The notes under the pieces were generated by a model. That model ran no database searches, was not told the origin of the DNA, and saw only the letters and a program-made list of their open reading frames with translations. Source: Bradyrhizobium ontarionense (GTDB lineage Bacteria > Pseudomonadota > Alphaproteobacteria > Rhizobiales > Xanthobacteraceae). Taken from it: a stretch of DNA of 64,000 bases. Position numbers and translations under genes: made by a program. Shown here in pieces: positions 25,861-33,266 of this stretch. The stretch is taken from positions 2,728,001 to 2,792,000 of the forward strand of contig NZ_CP088156.1 in NCBI RefSeq assembly GCF_021088345.1. Reading direction: 5' to 3'. How positions within the stretch are numbered: the stretch's first letter is position 1; each line of letters opens with the position of its first letter.

Positions 25861-28800
25861 ATGCGTTTCACAGACATCTTCATCCGCCGGCCGGTGCTGG
25901 CGCTCGTCGTCAGCGCCCTCATCCTGGTGCTCGGCCTGCGCTCGATGACGACGCTGGCGATCCTGCAATATCCGCGGACGCAGAATGCGATCGTCACCGT
26001 GAGCACGGCCTATGCCGGCGCCGATTCCGACATCATCGCCGGCTTCATCACGACGCCGTTGGAGAACGCGATCGCCCAGGCCAACGGCATCGACTACATG
26101 ACCTCGACCAGCGTCACCGGCAGCAGCACCATCACGGTGAACCTGCGGCTCAACTATGATTCCGGCAAGGCGATGACCGAGATCAACGCCAAGGTGAACT
26201 CGGTGCTGAACCAGCTGCCGACCGGCACGCAGCAGCCGACCCTGACCTTGAAGGTCGGGCAGACCATCGACTCGATGTATATTGGCTTCGCCAGCGACGT
26301 GCTCGCGCCGAACCAGATCACCGACTACCTCACGCGCGTGGTGCAGCCGAAGCTGCAGGCCGTCTCCGGCGTGCAGACCGCCGAGCTGCTCGGCGCCAAG
26401 AAATTCGCGCTGCGCGCCTGGCTCGATCCCGACAAACTCGCCGCCTATGGCCTGACCGCGACCGACGTGTCGACGGCGCTGTCGGGCAACGATTACATCT
26501 CCGGTCTCGGCACCACCAAGGGCCGTCTCGTCCAGGTCGACCTCGCCGCCGCGACCAACCTGCATTCGCTCGAACAATATCGCAACCTGGTCGTGAAGCA
26601 GGTCAACGGCGCCATCATCCGCCTGCGGGACGTCGCAAGTGTCACGCTCGGCAATGACGACTACGATTCGGCGACCCGCTTCAACGGCAGGACCGCGGTC
26701 TATATCGGCATCCAGGTGGCGCCGACCGCCAACCTGCTCGACGTCATCAACGGCGTCAAGGCGATCCTTCCCGAGCTGCAGCGGCAATTGCCGAACGGCA
26801 TCACCAGCGAGATCCTCTACGACTCCACCGACTTCGTGAACTCGTCCATCGACGAGGTGATCCATACGCTGGTGGAGGCGATCGGGATCGTGATCGTCGT
26901 CGTGTTCATGTTCCTGGGGTCGTGGCGCTCGGTGCTGATCCCGGTGATCGCCATTCCGCTGTCGCTGATCGGCACCTTCGGCCTGATGCTGCTGATGGGC
27001 TTCTCCATCAACCTGCTGACCTTGCTGGCGCTGGTGCTCGCGATCGGCCTCGTCGTCGACGACGCCATCATCGTCGTGGAGAGCGTGCACCGCCTGATCG
27101 ACGAGGGCGTGCCGCCGGTCGAAGCGGCGATCCAGTCGGCGCGGGCACTGGCGAGCCCGATCATCGCGATGACCGTGGTGCTGATCGCGGTCTACGTGCC
27201 CGTCGGCTTCCAGGGCGGCCTGACCGGCGCCCTGTTCACCGAATTCGCCTTCACGCTCGCCGGCGCCGTCACCGTCTCTGCGGTGATCGCGCTAACGCTG
27301 TCGCCGATGAACTGCGCCTGGCTGCTGCGCCGGACCGAGCGCGATGCCACCACGCTGGAGGCGCGCCTGGTCCGCGCCATCGACCACGTGCTCGAACGGC
27401 TCGCGCATGGCTATCGCGGCTTGCTCGAAAGCGTGTTCACCACCAAGCCGGTGGTCGTGGTGTTCGCGCTGCTGATGCTGGCGATGATTCCCTGGCTCTA
27501 TGTCAGCTCGACCAGCGAGCTCGCGCCCGACGAGGACCAGGGCATCGTGCTGTCGCTGACGAACTCGGCGCCATCAGCCACCCTCGAGCAGCGCCAGTTC
27601 TACGGCCAGCAGCTGTACGGCTTGATCGCCCAACGGCCGGAGACGCGCACCGTGTTCCAGATCGACACCTCGACGCAGGTGATCGGCGGCTGGGTTCTGA
27701 AGCCCTGGGATCAGCGCAAGGCAACGACCAAGACCTTGCAGCCGGAATTCCAGCAGCTCTTGAACGGCATTGCCGGCGCCCGCTCGGTCGCCTTCCAGCC
27801 CTCGCCGCTGCCGGGCAGCAACGGCCTGCCGATCCAGTTCGTGATCGGCAGCACCGGCACGTTCGGCGAGCTCAACGACGTGTCGCGCGATTTCATGGCC
27901 AAGGCGCTGGCGAGCGGCCGGTTCATCTTCCTCGACAGCGACCTGAAGATCGACAAGCCGCAGACCACCGTGGTGTTCGACCGCGACAAGGCCGCCGATC
28001 TCGGCCTCAAGATGAGCGATCTCGGTGGCGCGCTCGCGACCATGCTGGGCGGCAACTATCTCGATTATTTCAGCCTGGAAGGCCGCTCCTACAAGGTGAT
28101 CCCGCAGGTCCGGCAGAACGATCGCCTGACCGATAGCCAGTTGCTCGACTATTCGATCCGCACCAGCGGCAATGCCATGGTGCCGCTGTCGACGGTGGCT
28201 CGGCTCGAGCACAAGACGATTCCCGAGTCGCTCAACCACTTCCAGCAGATCAACGCCGCGACCATCTCCGGCGTGGCGATGCCGGGCGTCGCGATGGGCG
28301 ATGCGCTCGCCACCTTGAAGGACATTTCGAAGTCGCTCCCCTCGGGCTACTCGATCGACTATGGCGGCGCCTCGCGGCAGCTGGAGCAGGAATCCGGCGG
28401 CTTCGTCACCACCTTCGTATTCGCGCTGATCATCATCTTCCTGGCGCTCGCTGCGCTGTTCAACAGCTTCGTCGATCCGATCATCATCCTGGTGTCGGTA
28501 CCGATGTCGCTGGCCGGCGCGCTGATCTTCATCAGCCTCGGCATCGGCGGCGCCAGCATCAACATCTACACACAGGTCGGTCTCGTCACGCTGATGGGCC
28601 TCGTCAGCAAGCATGGCATCCTGATGGTGGAGGTCGCCAACGAGCTGCGCGAACACGGCAAGGACCGCACCGAGGCGATCATCGAAGCCGCGACGGTCCG
28701 GCTGCGGCCGATCCTGATGACCACGGCGGCGATGGTGCTCGGCGTGATCCCGCTGATCACGGCAAGCGGCGCAGGCGCGGTGTCGCGCTTCAACATGGGC

Positions 28801-28938
28801 CTCGTGATCGCGACCGGGCTCGCGATCGGCACCTTGTTCACGCTGTTCGTGGTCCCCGTCGTCTATGCGCTGATCGCCCATCGCGGTGCCCCGGCAGAAG
28901 CGACGTCTCAGGCGGCCGGGGCGACGGTTGCTCCATAG
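25861..28938 (+). CDS. RND efflux pump (HAE1/MexF-AcrB-like permease)
   Basis: A 1025-residue inner-membrane pump of standard length. The N-terminus MRFTDIFIRRPVLALVVSAL is typical. The proton-relay pair Asp-Asp is in GLVVDDAIIVVESVHRL (TM4), and the second half has GLVTLMGLVSKHGILMVEVANEL and LGVIPLITASGAGAVSR. Two large periplasmic porter loops are present. It exports hydrophobic drugs, solvents or aromatics by proton antiport with the two upstream gene products. A PadR-type regulator gene starts 122 bp downstream under its own promoter. Confidence 0.95.
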   Translation: MRFTDIFIRRPVLALVVSALILVLGLRSMTTLAILQYPRTQNAIVTVSTAYAGADSDIIAGFITTPLENAIAQANGIDYMTSTSVTGSSTITVNLRLNYDSGKAMTEINAKVNSVLNQLPTGTQQPTLTLKVGQTIDSMYIGFASDVLAPNQITDYLTRVVQPKLQAVSGVQTAELLGAKKFALRAWLDPDKLAAYGLTATDVSTALSGNDYISGLGTTKGRLVQVDLAAATNLHSLEQYRNLVVKQVNGAIIRLRDVASVTLGNDDYDSATRFNGRTAVYIGIQVAPTANLLDVINGVKAILPELQRQLPNGITSEILYDSTDFVNSSIDEVIHTLVEAIGIVIVVVFMFLGSWRSVLIPVIAIPLSLIGTFGLMLLMGFSINLLTLLALVLAIGLVVDDAIIVVESVHRLIDEGVPPVEAAIQSARALASPIIAMTVVLIAVYVPVGFQGGLTGALFTEFAFTLAGAVTVSAVIALTLSPMNCAWLLRRTERDATTLEARLVRAIDHVLERLAHGYRGLLESVFTTKPVVVVFALLMLAMIPWLYVSSTSELAPDEDQGIVLSLTNSAPSATLEQRQFYGQQLYGLIAQRPETRTVFQIDTSTQVIGGWVLKPWDQRKATTKTLQPEFQQLLNGIAGARSVAFQPSPLPGSNGLPIQFVIGSTGTFGELNDVSRDFMAKALASGRFIFLDSDLKIDKPQTTVVFDRDKAADLGLKMSDLGGALATMLGGNYLDYFSLEGRSYKVIPQVRQNDRLTDSQLLDYSIRTSGNAMVPLSTVARLEHKTIPESLNHFQQINAATISGVAMPGVAMGDALATLKDISKSLPSGYSIDYGGASRQLEQESGGFVTTFVFALIIIFLALAALFNSFVDPIIILVSVPMSLAGALIFISLGIGGASINIYTQVGLVTLMGLVSKHGILMVEVANELREHGKDRTEAIIEAATVRLRPILMTTAAMVLGVIPLITASGAGAVSRFNMGLVIATGLAIGTLFTLFVVPVVYALIAHRGAPAEATSQAAGATVAP

Positions 28939-29003
28939 GCGGTTCGCAAAATCACGTAAAATCAGTATCTTAGGAGAAGAGCCGATAATCCAATGGCCCG
29001 GCA

Positions 29004-29033
29004 TTGACAAACGACACATGTAAACGATATATC
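29004..29033 (+). promoter_or_regulatory. Sigma70-type promoter of the PadR gene
   Basis: A consensus TTGACA (29004-29009), an 18-bp spacer and TATATC (29028-29033) lie 28 bp upstream of the PadR start codon. The -10 element is inside the palindrome at 29022-29037. Confidence 0.65.
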
Positions 29034-29037
29034 GTTT
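29022..29037. promoter_or_regulatory. Perfect 16-bp palindrome over the -10 box, probable PadR autoregulatory operator
   Basis: AAACGATATATCGTTT is fully self-complementary and overlaps the predicted -10 hexamer of the padR-like gene, so a bound repressor would block RNA polymerase. Flanking CAT and ATG trinucleotides extend the symmetry. Confidence 0.7.
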
Positions 29038-29060
29038 GTATGAAACGGAGATCATATCGT

Positions 29061-29747
29061 ATGAGACATCATCATTGGAAATTCGGGCCTTCCAGCTGGG
29101 ACGACGAAGAGCGCGGTTGGGCGCATCGCGGACGGCATGAGCGGCATGGCTTCGGCGAGTCCTGCGAGGACGTCCGCCTCGGCGGCCGCGGTCCCGGCTT
29201 CGGCCCACGCGGAGCCGGCCTGTTCGAACGCGGCGGACGTCGCGGCGGTCGCGAGGAGTTCGGGCGTGGCGGCGGTGGTCGCTTCTTCGGCCCCGGCGAC
29301 CTGCGCAGCCTGCTGCTGTGGCTGATCGGCGAGAAGCCGCGCCATGGCTATGAGCTGATCAAGGCGGTCGAGCAGCTGGTCGGCGGTTCCTACTCACCGA
29401 GCCCCGGCTCGGTCTATCCGATCCTCAATCTGCTCGAGGACATGGGCCAGATCGAAGCCGCGGCGAGCGAAGGCGGCAAGAAGCTGTTCGCGATCACCGA
29501 CGCCGGACGCCAGGCGCTGAAGGACGACGAGGCGGCGATCGAGGGCCTGCTCAGTCGGTTGCGCATCATGGCCCGCACCATGGGCGGCATGCGCCCGCCC
29601 GAGCAGGTGCTGCAGACGGTGCAGACATTGAAGATGGCGCTCAAGATGCACCGCCCCGGCTGGAGCGACGCGGAGTCGAAGCGCGTCAGCACCATCCTCA
29701 CCCGGGCCATCGCCGAGATTCAGGGCGACGACGACACTGCAATCTGA
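29061..29747 (+). CDS. PadR-family transcriptional regulator with His/Gly/Arg-rich N-terminal extension
   Basis: A 228-residue protein. The PadR winged helix (about residues 75-155) is clear: LLLWLIGEKPRHGYELIKAV, SYSPSPGSVYPILNLLEDMG and KKLFAITDAGRQAL. A C-terminal helical dimerisation region follows. The first ~75 residues form an unusual low-complexity extension (MRHHHWKFG, then many His, Gly and Arg residues), possibly metal- or nucleic-acid-binding. The start at 29061 is chosen because GGAG lies ten bases upstream; an ATG at 29040 falls beside the operator without a Shine-Dalgarno. It probably represses itself and the RND operon. Confidence 0.88.
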   Translation: MRHHHWKFGPSSWDDEERGWAHRGRHERHGFGESCEDVRLGGRGPGFGPRGAGLFERGGRRGGREEFGRGGGGRFFGPGDLRSLLLWLIGEKPRHGYELIKAVEQLVGGSYSPSPGSVYPILNLLEDMGQIEAAASEGGKKLFAITDAGRQALKDDEAAIEGLLSRLRIMARTMGGMRPPEQVLQTVQTLKMALKMHRPGWSDAESKRVSTILTRAIAEIQGDDDTAI

Positions 29748-29778
29748 CCGTCGGGCGATCATCAAGAGGATTGAAGAG

Positions 29779-30078
29779 ATGCCTCACTCCTACGCCATCG
29801 AGGTGGCCGACACGAGCCCGCGCGCCGACGGCGCGGCTGGCCCCAGCTACGGCTTCACCTTCGACAGCCATGACGACCTCAACGCCATCGTCGAACGCGT
29901 GCAGCGCCGCGGCCTGTTCGACGAGAATGAGAGCAAGGTCTTCGTCACCGGACTGAAGCTGCTTGGCGGCGTGATGCTGAACCACCGCGGCGAACCGCTG
30001 TTCGCCGAACTCGGCCCTGCGTTCAAGCAGTTCATGAAGACGTTAAAGGCAGGCGCGACGCAGGAGGCGCAGGCTTAA
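29779..30078 (+). CDS. DUF3861-family small protein
   Basis: A 99-residue soluble protein. The central FTFDSHDDLNAIVERVQRRG and the following GLFDENESKVFVTGLKLLGG match my memory of DUF3861. No enzymatic motif is seen. It lies 31 bp after the PadR gene and is likely co-transcribed with it; the family's role is unknown. The stop is followed by palindromic repeat DNA that may act as a terminator. Confidence 0.75.
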   Translation: MPHSYAIEVADTSPRADGAAGPSYGFTFDSHDDLNAIVERVQRRGLFDENESKVFVTGLKLLGGVMLNHRGEPLFAELGPAFKQFMKTLKAGATQEAQA

Positions 30079-30122
30079 CCTCCAGAGTTGGAGTCGGGCA
30101 CGAGCCTCTCGAACGCTGCGCT

Positions 30123-30166
30123 CCCTCTCCCCGTTCTTCACGGGGAGAGGGTCGGGGTGAGGGGCA
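30123..30166. repeat. Half-size CCCTCTCCCC palindromic element
   Basis: A hairpin with arms CCCTCTCCCCG and its complement around a short loop (30123-30151), followed by GTCGGGGTGAGGGGC. It is a partial relative of the elements at 5175 and 63000. Its position after the DUF3861 stop means it may also stop transcription. Confidence 0.7.
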
Positions 30167-30223
30167 GCCGCACGGGAAGTTAGTCGAAGCCGGCAACGGA
30201 CAGCGACGTCCCTCGATGGCATC

Positions 30224-30327
30224 CGCGGTATGGGTCCCGGCGTTCGCCGGGACGACAGCGATGATGAGGCGCGACCCCGCCAAACACTCCTCTGTCGTCC
30301 CGGCCTTGAGCCGGGACCCATACCGCG
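30224..30327. repeat. 104-bp palindromic element with TGGGTCCCGG arms
   Basis: The left arm (from 30224, GCGGTATGGGTCCCGGC) and right arm (to 30327) are reverse complements; each contains its own small hairpin (CCCGGC/GCCGGG type). It lies between convergent genes. This is a second REP/MITE-like family. Confidence 0.75.
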
Positions 30328-30391
30328 TGATGGTCGTTGGCGGAACAGCTCTCAATCATCACCTTCCGCACCAAAACTCCCGCTGGAGCCG

Positions 30392-31228
30392 CTACGCCGG
30401 CTCCAGCACCATCAATCCCGTCGCCGTGTTGGAGATCGGGATGTGATAGTTGGAATGTTCCTTGCGGACCTTCTCCGGCAAGGTGCCGCGCGCCACCATC
30501 CAGTTCAGCAGTTCGACGCCCTGCGTGCCCGACAGCTCGACCAGTTCGGCGGTCGAGTATTTTGTCGCCCAGGCGGGATCGTCGACCATGCTGGCCATGA
30601 ACTTCTCGTCGAAATCCTTGTTGATGAAGCCGGCGCGCTCGCCGTCGAGCTGGTGCGACAGTCCGCCGGTGCCCATCACCACCACGCGCTGGTCCTTCGG
30701 CCACGCTTGAATAGCCCGCGCCAGCGCCTGGCCGAGCTTGTAGCAGCGCGCGGCCGACGGCAGCGGCGCCTGCACCGTGTTGACGACCACCGGCACGACC
30801 CGCACCGGCCATTTCTGGTCCGGCCAGCACAGTGCCATCGGCAAGGTGAAGGCGTGATCGACGGCCATCTCCTGGCAGGTCGTGAGATCGAAATCCTCCT
30901 TCACCAAATGCTCGATCAGGTGCCACGACAATTCGCTGTCGCCCTTGAACGGCGCGGTCTGCGGAATGCCCCAGCCCTCGTCGGCATTGCTGTAGCTGTC
31001 GGCCGCGCCGACGGCGAAGGTCGGCATCTTGTCGAGGAAGAAGTTGAGGCCGTGGTCGTTATAGACCAGCACGACGACATCGGGTTTGACCTTGGCGAGC
31101 CAGTCGCGCACATGCGGGAAGCCGTCGAAGAACGGCTTCCAATACGGATCCTGCTGCAGCCCCTTGGCGATCGCGCCGCCGATGGCGGGAACGTGAGAGG
31201 TGGTGATGCAACCTACGATCTTTGCCAT
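30392..31228 (-). CDS. ligB: Protocatechuate 4,5-dioxygenase beta subunit
   Basis: A 278-residue catalytic subunit of the type II extradiol (LigB) family. Iron ligands are visible at His12 (CITTSHVPAIG) and His59 (VLVYNDHGLNFF), with a Glu near residue 240 (TAELVELSG). The active-site His is in GTGGLSHQLDGER. The enzyme opens protocatechuate between C4 and C5 to 4-carboxy-2-hydroxymuconate semialdehyde. The ATG at 31228 has a GGGGG motif upstream and lies 5 bp after the ligA stop. It is not a fused gallate-type dioxygenase because the alpha subunit is separate. No ligC, ligI, ligJ or ligK genes are adjacent. Confidence 0.93.
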   Translation of the reverse strand: MAKIVGCITTSHVPAIGGAIAKGLQQDPYWKPFFDGFPHVRDWLAKVKPDVVVLVYNDHGLNFFLDKMPTFAVGAADSYSNADEGWGIPQTAPFKGDSELSWHLIEHLVKEDFDLTTCQEMAVDHAFTLPMALCWPDQKWPVRVVPVVVNTVQAPLPSAARCYKLGQALARAIQAWPKDQRVVVMGTGGLSHQLDGERAGFINKDFDEKFMASMVDDPAWATKYSTAELVELSGTQGVELLNWMVARGTLPEKVRKEHSNYHIPISNTATGLMVLEPA

Positions 31229-31233
31229 GACGA

Positions 31234-31587
31234 TTACCCCCTGGCCGCCAGAAGCTTGGCCTTGAACTGCTCTTTCGTCAGCCCGGTCTGCTGCGCGCCG
31301 ATGTCCTGCATGTCGAGACCGAAGATGCCGGCGAACTTGGCGAGGTAGTAGGCGTTGCCGCCGGCTTCGATCAGCTCGAGCACGTTGCGATGGCGGATCG
31401 CCTCGCGCTGCAGCGCGTTGAGGCCATACTTGGCGCAATAGCCGTCCTCGTCGGCGACGAAGGCCTTGCGGTTGGCGGCATCGTTGAACGAGTAGCACAT
31501 CTTGTTGAGGGCATAGCCTTTGCGGGCCTGCTCGCCGTCGAAGATGGTGGTGCCGGGCACGGGCTGCCGGGCTGATGTAGTGGACAT
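31234..31587 (-). CDS. ligA: Protocatechuate 4,5-dioxygenase alpha subunit
   Basis: A 117-residue helical subunit. The segment LNKMCYSFNDAANRKAF, the GLNALQREAIRHRN stretch and the NAYYLAKFAGIFG core are typical of LigA, which caps the LigB active site. GGAGG lies five bases before the ATG. It is the first gene of the ligA-ligB operon and divergent from a LysR gene. The 123-bp promoter region holds a perfect FixK/FNR-type box. Confidence 0.93.
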   Translation of the reverse strand: MSTTSARQPVPGTTIFDGEQARKGYALNKMCYSFNDAANRKAFVADEDGYCAKYGLNALQREAIRHRNVLELIEAGGNAYYLAKFAGIFGLDMQDIGAQQTGLTKEQFKAKLLAARG

Positions 31588-31623
31588 CTTAGCCTCCCTG
31601 GTGGCGTCTTGCGATTGCGCCGC

Positions 31624-31637
31624 TTGATCTGGATCAA
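31624..31637. promoter_or_regulatory. Perfect FixK/FNR-type box between ligA and the LysR gene
   Basis: TTGATCTGGATCAA matches the TTGAT-N4-ATCAA consensus of FixK2/FNR/Anr proteins exactly. Its centre is 43.5 bp from the ligA ATG and 80 bp from the lysR ATG. The second geometry would suit activation at -41.5 of a lysR transcript starting near 31672; the first may instead repress ligAB. Confidence 0.7.
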
Positions 31638-31710
31638 ACGTTTGCGCGGTTTGTGTCGCCAGTATCGCCAGCCGACAACATCAATAAAGGCCGCGCGCGC
31701 GATCTGATCC

Positions 31711-32643
31711 ATGAGCCAATTCGATCATTTGGACCTCGACGGCCACCTGCTGCAGCTGCTGCTCGCCGTGATGGAGGAAGGCTCCATCACGCGCGCCGCG
31801 CTCAGGCTCGGCGTCACGCAATCGGCCGTCAGCCATCTGCTCGACAAGCTGCGCGCGATCACCGGCGATCCGCTATTCGTCAAATCCGGCCGCGGCATCG
31901 TACCGACCGCGCATGCGCAGCTGCTCGCACTGCGCGCCCGCGCGCTGCTCGACGATCTCAGGAGCTTTTCGTACGCCGCCGCGTTCGAGCCCGCGAAGAT
32001 CTCCGCGCAGGTGACGATCGCCGCCAATGATCTGCAGCGCGACCTGCTGCTGCCGTCCCTGCTCCGCTACGCCCGCGCACAGGCCCCCGGCCTGAGCCTG
32101 CGCGTGATCCCCTCGGGCGCGCCGACACCGGAGCTGCTGCGCGAGGAGCACTGCCAGCTGATCATCACGCCGCGCCCGCCCGAAGGCAGCGACATCCTGC
32201 AGAAGCGGCTGTTCGAGGACAGCTACCGCGTATTCTACGATGCGAGCCAGCGCGAGCCGCCGCAGAGTCTGGAGGACTATCTCGCCAGCGACCACGTCAC
32301 TGTGCTGTACGAGCCGCGCCGCCGGCTCGACATCGACGAGGTGCTCGCCGAGCGCGGCCTCGTCAGGCGCTTCGCCGCGCAAGTCCCGGGCTTCGGCGGC
32401 ATCGGCCCGTTCCTGCGTGGCAGCCGCATGATCGCGACCTTGCCGAGCCTGCTACGTGCCTACATGCTGCGCGGCCTGGCGGTCGCACCGGTGCCGGTCC
32501 CCTGCCCGGCGATGCCGATGTACATGGTCTGGCACCTGCGCCATCACGACGACCCGATGCACCGCTGGCTGCGTCAGCAGCTCGAGATCGTGGTCGCGCC
32601 GAGCCTCGCGGCCGCGGCTGAGCACATGCCAGTGCCGGCGTAG
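31711..32643 (+). CDS. LysR-family regulator, probably controlling ligAB
   Basis: A 310-residue LysR-type regulator: an N-terminal winged helix (GSITRAALRLGVTQSAVSHL, residues ~24-43) and a periplasmic-binding-like effector domain (about 95-300). It is transcribed divergently from ligAB, the classic arrangement for a LysR activator of ring-cleavage genes. The effector is probably protocatechuate or a cleavage product, but this is inferred from position only. The FixK box upstream suggests an additional oxygen input. Confidence 0.9.
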   Translation: MSQFDHLDLDGHLLQLLLAVMEEGSITRAALRLGVTQSAVSHLLDKLRAITGDPLFVKSGRGIVPTAHAQLLALRARALLDDLRSFSYAAAFEPAKISAQVTIAANDLQRDLLLPSLLRYARAQAPGLSLRVIPSGAPTPELLREEHCQLIITPRPPEGSDILQKRLFEDSYRVFYDASQREPPQSLEDYLASDHVTVLYEPRRRLDIDEVLAERGLVRRFAAQVPGFGGIGPFLRGSRMIATLPSLLRAYMLRGLAVAPVPVPCPAMPMYMVWHLRHHDDPMHRWLRQQLEIVVAPSLAAAAEHMPVPA

Positions 32644-32667
32644 TCCATCCCGGCAGAGGGACCGCCC

Positions 32668-33054
32668 TCACTCCGGTGTATGGCAGACCGCCTCGACGTT
32701 GTTGCCGTCGGCGTCCAGAACGAACGCGCCGTAATAGTGCGCATGGTAGTGCGGCCGCAGGCCGGGCGCGCCGTTGTCGCGCCCGCCGGCCGCAATCGCC
32801 GCCTGGTAGAAGGCATCGACCGTGGCGCGATCCTTGGCGTGGAATGCGACATGCGTCGAGCTCGCGGCCGTCTTGCCGGTGCCGATCCAGAAATCCGGAC
32901 GGCCGTCGCCGAAGCCGGCGTGATCACCATGTCCGCCGGTCTGCTCGTTGGTGATCTCCATCATCAGGACATAGCCCAACGGCGCGAGAGCCGCAGCATA
33001 GAAAGACTTGGCGCGGGTGAAGTCGGAGACGGGAAAGCCGACGTGGTCGAGCAT
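32668..33054 (-). CDS. VOC (glyoxalase/bleomycin-resistance) family protein
   Basis: A 128-residue single-domain vicinal-oxygen-chelate protein. MLDHVGFPVSDFTRAKSFY begins the first beta-alpha-beta-beta-beta unit, and HYHAHYYGAFVLDADGNNVE closes the second, including the usual metal-ligand Glu. The start at 33054 is preferred (AGGA eight bases upstream), although an ATG nine bases further upstream is possible. The family covers glyoxalases, dioxygenases and resistance proteins; the substrate is unknown. The gene is convergent with lysR. Confidence 0.85.
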   Translation of the reverse strand: MLDHVGFPVSDFTRAKSFYAAALAPLGYVLMMEITNEQTGGHGDHAGFGDGRPDFWIGTGKTAASSTHVAFHAKDRATVDAFYQAAIAAGGRDNGAPGLRPHYHAHYYGAFVLDADGNNVEAVCHTPE

Positions 33055-33266
33055 GGCGGTCATCCTATGATCGTGAGTTACAGACTTATAGGCCGGCCCC
33101 GCCACACCCGCAACGGAACGCGCATGCGTCATGACGGCATCATGACGACTCGGTTGCGGAGGCGCAGCGAGATCACCTTGCGGTTCCCCGCCTGCCCCTC
33201 GGCGCGCGGTGCTGTCCCCATGCACATGCTTTGCGCTAACGTTCGCGGGGAAACGGAGTTGGTGTC

